The notes beneath the pieces were generated by a model. It made no database searches. It was given only the letters and a program-made list of their open reading frames with translations, and was not told the DNA's origin. Shown here piece by piece: positions 57,316-64,000 of a stretch of 64,000 nucleotides of DNA. The first letter of the stretch is position 1. The number at the start of each line of letters is the position of its first letter. Both the position numbers and the translations under genes were made by a program. Location: NCBI GenBank assembly GCA_025738555.1, contig JAOVFP010000007.1, forward strand, positions 62,001 to 126,000. The letters run 5' to 3'. Source of the stretch: Cyathus striatus. Its lineage: Eukaryota; Basidiomycota; Agaricomycetes; Agaricales; Nidulariaceae.

Positions 57316-58312
57316 ATGTCTACATCAACCAACGGCATTAAACAGACGGAGCGACACAAGGAGTTTTATATTCCGGGAGGCGACTTTCATCTAATCGTAA
57401 GCATACGCGTTCAACTCAATGCTGCCTCGTTGCTAAACTTTACACTGAAGGCAGGCAATACGACCCACTTTCTTGTCCACACTTATTTCTTCCTACGCGA
57501 GTCGGAGTACTTCCGAGAACTACTCCATACACCTACTGGCGAATCGAAAAAAGCTTCAGATCCGTCGAGTGCCTTGTCTATCGACGCCAGCGCAGATGAA
57601 TTCGCGATGTTCTTGAGGGTGTTTTATAACCCGTACGCATAATACTTTCTCCGGGCATATTGCATTCTAACGTGATATATGACGACAGTAAATATACATA
57701 CTTCGATAACATGACGACCGCGGATTGGATCGTTATTCTGAACCTCGCTCATAAATGGCGGTTCTCTGAAGTTAAAGCTCTTGCGATACGAGAGCTTGAG
57801 AAGATAGAGATAGACCTTGTCTCCCGTATTGCGTTATACAACAAGAACGAGGTCGACGCCCGGTATATTTTACCCCTTTACACCAAGCTCTGCGCGAGGG
57901 ATAAAATACCCACAGAGGAAGAGGCGGAAATGCTAGACAGGAAGACACTTACGTTCGTGTTCAGAGCTAGAGAGAGGTTACGTGCTCCGGATGTGGGCAC
58001 TGGTGGAGATGGCTCTGACGATTTGATAAGCCCTTTGCCAGGAGGCATGGGGCTCGATACGGTTCTAGGCATCCTTCGGGGTATGCTGAAGATTGAGACT
58101 GATCCTGATGACCTGATAGATTTAAGTAAAGGTGCTGTAAATGGGCAAGGTGCGTACTTATCTTTTCAAATTGGTTATTCGACGTTAAAGGTTTTTTAGG
58201 TGGCGGAATGCCTAAATCGAAACAATCAAATGCAAACACCGCGAAACCAAATGCGAATAGTAGTAAGACGGAACCTAGCTATTCCGGGACCGGAAAGCAA
58301 AATAAAAGATAA
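57316..58312 (+). CDS. BTB/POZ domain protein 3
   Basis: Exons 57316-57396, 57451-57632, 57689-58149 and 58200-58312 join in frame to 278 aa; introns are 54, 56 and 50 nt. Order: MSTSTNGIKQTERHKEFYIP, GGDFHLI, the BTB core (THFLVHTYFFLRESEYFREL ... DEFAMFLRVFYN), the NMTTADWIVILNLAHKWRF helix, a LYNKNEVDARYILPLYTKLC segment and a Lys/Asn/Ser-rich basic tail ending GKQNKR. The third exon has the same length (461 nt) as in BTB1. It differs more from BTB1 and BTB2 than they do from each other and lacks the intron insertion. Likely a nuclear or Cullin-3-related adaptor by family; target unknown. Confidence 0.87.
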
Positions 58313-58982
58313 AATTAGCAGTAGTTTTAGTACTGCTAGTTGTATTTCATGATGTATAATAGGCCTCTACTTTCAGTGAAGTACGAATTGATACTTAGTA
58401 TCACACAAACGATAATATCTATTATCCCGACTATCACAACCTACACAGCTGTACAATGATGCCTACAGTGAATGTGTCTGAAAGTTAGTCTGCAAGTTCT
58501 GGGTTAGAAATGGATTGGTGATGAGGAAAATTCAGAAGTGAGCACTGTTCAGTGTTGTATGATACTCGCTGGAAAAAGGTAAAAGAACACAGAGCACTGC
58601 GAATGAAAGGGAGTTGAAAGACGGCTGCAAAGAATTTTGCAGTCTGAAGACCCGCATTCAGCCATATAAAACTGATGACGAATGATTGACTGCCGGTTTT
58701 CAGAGTAGAAAACGTAAAAGAACACAAAAGGATTTTTTTGACTTTTTTGCAGCAAAAATGCCGGTCCGATAAAAGAACATAGAGGGTTAAAAGTTTTTTT
58801 TTGACTTTTTCAGCATAAATAACAAGGGAATATATGGTTGACTGCAGTTTTTTTTTTATTGGATGTTTTTGTTATAAATAGTAGAGGGCTGACTTTTCAC
58901 AGTCAAGTCAAAGCCTGAAAACCCGCATTCCGCCACATATTTAACATTATCAATGATGGAATGCCGGTTTTCTATTCCAAAA
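58313..58982. other. Spacer with T-rich and A-rich tracts
   Basis: The first about 230 bp parallel 36717-36960. The rest has runs of T (58791-58801, 58850-58857), three copies of an AAAAGAACACA motif (58582, 58709, 58772) and repeats of AAAACCCGCATTC or AGACCCGCATTC (58647, 58918) and TGCCGGTTTTC (58690, 58961). No gene recognised. Confidence 0.5.
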
Positions 58983-60425
58983 CTAGTATTGATCAGCTGC
59001 GATGTGAACCTTTCTCTTCTTATTATTCATATTAGTTTGCTTGTGAATGTCTCCATCATAGTATGAATTATTGCGTTGACTGGTTCCATTTGCATAAAGA
59101 AAATTGTAGTTTTGATCATTACTAAAATTATTAGGGAAGTAAACCATTGGAGCAGTTTCAGAAAATCCATCATAATTCCACTGCTCAGTATGATAATTCT
59201 CATGTTGAGGTGTTGTATTTCTTTTTACACAAATATCAACAGGGTTTGTCTTGTTCCTAATAGCTGTATGTAATTTTTGAAGCATTTCTAGACGCATCCC
59301 CTTTATTCCTTTGTTATCATCACTTGTATCATCTTTACTTCCAGGAAGAGGTACCCCTTCAGGCCAGTTGACAATCTCCAAGTTATGATCAGACAGAATC
59401 TTTGTTAATGTAGTCCAGGGTAATTGTTTTTTACCAGTGCCTCCTAGGGGAACATTGTTTTTTACTAGCCATATACTGTTATTAATCTCAAATGCATAAG
59501 TCATATATGTACATACTCACCTAAGAGATCAATGAAGTAGGCTTTAACTTCATTTGCAAGAGTTGTCTTTGGAGGCTTAGTTCTCATGATACTCTGTCCA
59601 GTGTAATGGGGAGACCCTTGTTCTATATGTGTATCTAAATGCATTGGTTGATACTCATTTCTTACTTTGCATTTCTCTGCATCACTCTAATATATTGCAT
59701 GATAAATCACAGGAACATATGTCAAGAATAAAGAGAGCACTTACATCAGACTTAATGTTAATATCTAGTTCATATTCATATCCTTCATGGGACTTCAACC
59801 TTCCTTCTAATTCAAAACCATCAAACTTGTATCTGAATCTTCCAGAGCCATCAGGTTTAAGCCTCAATTTAGCTATTTTACCAGCTAGCTCTGAGAACAT
59901 CCCACTAAGTAAGTTTATGCTGTCACTTTCTTGGTCATTTGAAATTGGTAATCCTTGGTGTGGAACATTTCCAGCAGTAGATACACATTTAGCCTCAGAA
60001 TATTTAGGATTGCCAGTGGTTTCAGTGTATACAGCAGCAGCATTATCTTTCTGCACAGTTTGTTTTGGTTTAAATCCACCATTGCTCTCAAGTGCACATT
60101 TGTTAACCAGTGTGTCCCCAGCATCATTAACCACTGTTTTCTTGTTATCAGTTTTGCTCATCTGATTGGTATCCCAATGTTTAACATTAAATTCATCTTT
60201 AACTCCATTTCTTTGGTAGGTCATAGAAGTACCACTGCCATATCCATATTGACAATTCTTTTTTGGCTCTAGCACAAGTACTTTGTTATCTTTATTGTCG
60301 ATGAAAGATTCACCGTATTGCGACTGTATCTGGTTGCTCCTGGTATTCATGTCATCATATAGTTTGTGACGTGACCCTAGTATTGTGTCATATGGGGCAT
60401 GTTTGCCATTATTGATCGAAGACAT
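58983..60425 (-). CDS. Unknown low-complexity protein, copy B (intact)
   Basis: Exons 60425-59745, 59686-59521 and 59464-58983 join in phase to 442 aa; introns are 58 and 56 nt. The N-terminal half is polar and Asn/Lys/Gly-rich (MSSINNGKHAPYDT...). A compact block near residues 170-225 looks folded: FSELAGKIAKLRLKPDGSGR ... DGFELEGRLKS. Exon 2 holds one copy of the 39-residue unit that is fourfold in copy A (NEYQPMHLDT...). Exon 3 has KKQLPWTTLTKILSDHN, a PEGVPLPGSKDD segment and one GFSETAP...SYYDG module, ending NKKRKVHIAADQY with a basic NKKRK that could be a nuclear signal. No family recognised. It shares a 2-kb upstream spacer with the secreted protein gene on the opposite strand. Confidence 0.75.
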
Positions 60426-62487
60426 GATGAGGGTGCAGAAAGTGTGAAGCGGAAAGAAAAGAAGGTGGTCCGACTAGCTAGAGTGGCATTAATATAGGTA
60501 TGCCTCATTTTAACCGCATGCTTAATGCTTGTTTCTCACACACTAACCGTTTCCCGGTAGATCGGGGTTACAAATAGAAAGATTCGGGGCGCCTAACAGC
60601 TATAGCATAACTATTAATGTCCTCATATATATCGTACATAAGTCGACCCACGCTGTTCATCTAAACTACCCATCATGGAAAAACTACCAACTTAACGTGA
60701 ACTTGCGATGTTTACTAACTTCTGCAGCATTGAAGAGGAGACTCCAGAACTTTGAATTATGATCAACGTCACTAATCTATTGATACTTCCTAAAAGAACC
60801 GCCAATTAACCGTGCACTACGGAATTTAGCACAGCCTACAGACGCCGTGTGATCATACACAGCATTGTACAGCGTCTTCATACACAGCGTTTTGTTCTTC
60901 CAATACATATACTTAGAAGCCAGCTCATGCTGGCATGCCATGTCACAAAGAAACTTTGGAATGCGTAACAGCTATTTTAGACTGCTCGCGATCGGTGCGC
61001 TGCTCCTTACTGTTATGCACCCGTACCAGCATCGTCATACTGGCACCAAATGGTGAAGGGCATGTAAGCGATCAGCCATCTATTAATACTGGAGTTCAAA
61101 CTGCGATTTGCGATGCAGCTGTAGCTGTTTTTTGACGCGCGCTAAACTAAACGTTCTGCGATTAATTCGGAGTTCAATAACTTTACAGAAAGTTGGAATG
61201 TTAGCAAATAGTATAGTTATATGGATTGATATAAATATAATTTGCAGATTTAGCAACATCTTCAGACGAAGAGAAGTAAAATAGAGAAGATTGAAAAGCT
61301 CTTGAATTTCCGATTACGTTTTGCGACTGGTCTGTCGCGACGCAACAAAACGGCAAAGTTTGAACACCCCTAATAATTAGCCAGTATGTAGTGTAATTGG
61401 TATAATAAACATGAACATCTCCTGATTAAAGTCATACCAATACTACTGCTAGTACTAGTAATCTATTAATCACACTGTTTTACCCCCGGCGCTCATGCAC
61501 ACAGCTCTCAGGAACTTATCGGAGTCCAGTGGCTTGTCGAAACTTACGAGCGCAGCTCACGCTGTTCCCGAATCAGAACATCATATTTACGTGCCCGTAT
61601 CTGTATACTTAGTCGTTTCGGTTTTATGAGCTCAGATGAAGTCAGAACTTCATTTATGTTATTAGTAAATCATCCCAGGTGGCAATGCAATGGCAACGTT
61701 TGCGCTTGATTTAATGGTAAATAGTCTGTGATAAACCTTGAAGCTTGCATATCTGCAAAGTGTATTTATATAACGCTAGTGAAATCGTTTCCTTTTAAGT
61801 GCTTAATGTTGGACGGATAAGAACAGACCTGGATCCGGAATTTTTGCACTTCCCGCTCCATATCATCTGCCTGATCTTCTGACAGTTGGACTTATGTCAA
61901 TTCTCCGCTCTAGCTCAACTTATTCCAGTTAAATCATACGCTCCCACTGCTATTGGAAATATATATACGAGTACTACAGATAGAACGAAAATAAAGTAAG
62001 AGACGTTGAACATGCATCCATATCTAAAACTTTTCAAATCACCGCGACCGACCATACATACCTACGATGTCAATATGATGATTTTCTATCTTTATCTTGA
62101 ATGCTCCATGACGTACGTCACCCACAAATTAGAACGCGAATCTTTAACGAAGTTCAACCGCCCAAGCTTCGAATAGAGATATGAGCATGCGGATACAACA
62201 CTGTTGGTATGTAACGATATTCCTCATGACCTGTCATGTCTGCCCTTCTGCAACAAAAAAAGCCTTTACCTATATTTTAGAGCATGATGCACCGTAATTC
62301 ACCTCGGGTTAACGGAGTTCATCCTGACGTGTCATTTATCTGGTCCGTCTTTTTCCTGGTCAGAATCACATAAAATCGGCGGGAGGGTGGAATGTTTCTT
62401 TACTGCTCTAGGTCCAACGTTCCTATAGGTCTGTTATTTGGCATTGCCATCTCGTCCCTGCTTAAATCTATCGTTAGCCACAAGCCA
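60426..62487. promoter_or_regulatory. 2-kb divergent intergenic region, cassette B
   Basis: Parallels 38981-40901 over nearly its whole length. It separates the minus-strand unknown gene from the plus-strand secreted protein gene and should contain both promoters. Long conserved stretches include CATGACGTACGTCACCCAC and GCATGCGGATACAACACTG. No exon recognised; an in-frame upstream ATG for the secreted gene exists at 62392. Confidence 0.55.
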
Positions 62488-63450
62488 ATGTTTTTTAAAT
62501 ACATACTTACCGCCACTTTGGTGGTCATTGGGAGCTTCCAAGCTTTGGCACTTCCAGCGACTTCGGATGACAGAATAGTACGTCTGCCTACATCATCAGG
62601 GACCTGCTAGGCCTAACACATTAAATAGGGACGATCAGACGAGTACGTTAACACACCAGGAGGACCTCGTCTCCGATCGCAGGTTCATTTTGTCCCTCCA
62701 GGAGCACGCATTCACCACGACTCTGATACCGCACATGTCATCTCCTCGGAAGGAGAGATCCTCCTTACAACAAAAATAACCCGACAAAGCGCCACTTCCT
62801 CGCTGGCGTCGCGTGATATCACCTCAGGATATGCGGCGTATTCCGTCTGGTCGAATAAGTTGGGAAGCCCTATCAAAACATTCACGACCAGTTGGGTCGT
62901 CCCTCCAGCACCTAAAACATACAACGGCCAGCTTCTTTATATTTTCAACGCGCTCGAGCCGTCGTCAGGAGACGCCATTTTGCAGCCTGTTCTGCAATTC
63001 GGAACGTCGTCTGCGGGTGGTGACAAGTATTGGGCCATCGCCTCCTGGTACTTGCTTGGAGACGATATTTTCCACAGCACTTTAGTACCCGTTCAGTCTG
63101 GTGCGACGTTGACAGGCACTATGACGCTACAGAGTGTCAATGCATCCGGAGCAAGCACCAGTTACTCGTACAATTCGAAGTTTTCCAGCAGTCCCTACGC
63201 AAGCATCACAGTTACGACCACAGAGGAGTTGAACTTGGCTTATGAAGCTCTGGAAATATATTCGGTAGTGAACGCATCTGATCTTCCTACAGGGAAGACC
63301 TCTATGAACGGTATTAGCTTAACGATGATGGATGGATCACACCCATCCGTGCAGTGGACAGCGATTAACGACGCAACGGATGGGTTTAAAACCGCTGTTG
63401 TTACCAATAGCTCGACAAGTGGTGAAGTCGATTTGATCTATCCCTCCTAG
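62488..63450 (+). CDS. Secreted protein, agaricomycete family of unknown function
   Basis: Exons 62488-62577 and 62629-63450 join in phase 0 across a 51-nt intron to 303 aa. The start MFFKYILTATLVVIGSFQAL is a clear signal peptide with a likely cleavage after ALALPA. The mature part reads EYVNTPGGPRLRSQVHFVPP, IHHDSDTAHVIS, then a beta-rich domain with FTTSWVVPPAPKTYNGQLLY, DAILQPVLQFG, YWAIASWYLLG and LTGTMTLQSV, ending EVDLIYPS. I know similar secreted proteins from mushroom genomes but cannot give a function. Potential N-glycosylation sites (NAS, NSS) are present. An upstream in-frame ATG (62392) would add 32 residues and bury the signal. Cassette A has only a ruined 5' fragment. Confidence 0.85.
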
Positions 63451-64000
63451 TCAATATTGTTAGTAATTGTAATGTATTTTGTACTTCAGTAATGCAATTG
63501 ACCTTTGTTATATGTATCTACCGCCATTTTTTAGCGTCGTCAGATATTGAATCGCTTGAGTACTGAGATGCTGAGGGGGACGTCCAACAACTACCAATTA
63601 GCTAGAGCATGCGATTAGGTCAAGACCAAGCAAGTAAACTTTACTATCAGCGCCGTATCTTGACGCCATTCATATCAAGATGGGTTCCATGAGTTTGTAC
63701 AAAACCGTGCAGAACTACGTTAGCAACGTACAGCCATGGAACAGTGGTGCGATCCGGCCAGAATATGAGACAAGTTCAACAAGTTCAACAGAACCTGAAG
63801 TCAAATTAAGGGTCAATTCGCGGTGTTAAAACGTTCATAAGATACTTAGAAGAATCTCAAAGAACAGGAGTTCTAGACACCTCTAATGAAGAAGTCTTTC
63901 AAGTTTAACGTCGTTTAATTGTCGCGAGCTGCGACTATCCGTAATAGACAAACTTCTTCAACTTCTTGAGTTATTCGGTCCGAGCGAACGGATAGGTGAT
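63451..64000. other. 3' flank of the secreted protein gene
   Basis: No gene recognised in the last 550 bp. A short tandem AACAAGTTC appears near 63775. Confidence 0.4.

Noticed and set aside
1..64000. tRNA, rRNA, snRNA genes
   Set aside because: I looked for B-box-like GGTTCRANNCC motifs with a matching A box and for long rRNA-like stretches and found none convincing. A covariance-model scan would be needed to exclude small RNAs.

Overview
The window is nuclear DNA of a filamentous basidiomycete, most likely an agaricomycete. Genes carry many short GT-AG introns (about 42-65 nt), and several families are typical of that group: DUF6533 membrane proteins, a PsiD-like phosphatidylserine-decarboxylase homologue, fungal BTB proteins, CipC and small secreted proteins. 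No prokaryotic features were seen. All exon models below were built by eye from splice sites and reading phase.

Left part (1-14.4 kb). An intact PSD-family gene (1970-3177) and a broken paralogue (7836-9044) are separated by a complete PIF/Harbinger transposon (3798-7495) with identical 118-bp terminal inverted repeats, an intact DDE transposase gene and a convergent DNA-binding partner gene. Next come a small secreted protein gene (10404-11098), a CipC/DUF3759 gene (11371-11869) and a Dsk2/ubiquilin gene (12792-14327), which look like ordinary single-copy genes.

Middle left (14.5-26.8 kb). Four DUF6533-like membrane protein genes lie in one orientation. Copies 1 and 2 belong to a segmental duplication; copy 2 has a premature stop and copy 4 has a decayed 5' part. 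Between them sit a near-perfect palindrome inside hAT-like insertions, and a decayed mariner-type element whose transposase gene is itself split by a smaller TA-flanked MITE.

Right part (29-64 kb). This is a mosaic of duplicated cassettes. One cassette type carries a BTB gene plus CMC4 (BTB1 with a ruined CMC4 copy at 30-33 kb; BTB2 with an intact CMC4 at 51-54 kb). The other carries a BTB gene, an unknown low-complexity protein gene and a secreted protein gene (complete at 57.3-63.5 kb, truncated at both ends at 36.5-41.3 kb). Paralogous copies serve as empty sites that date later insertions: an 8-bp-TSD MITE (34096-34664), a 5'-truncated LINE (49082-49586), a solo LTR with a 5-bp TSD (41471-42033), and a nest of long-inverted-repeat elements (42126-47920) in which three tandem foldback elements sit inside the terminal repeat of a fourth.

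The most unusual items are the nested foldback cluster, the unknown gene family whose truncated-cassette copy expanded two internal repeats while losing a splice acceptor, and the record of duplication followed by splice-site decay in the BTB family.
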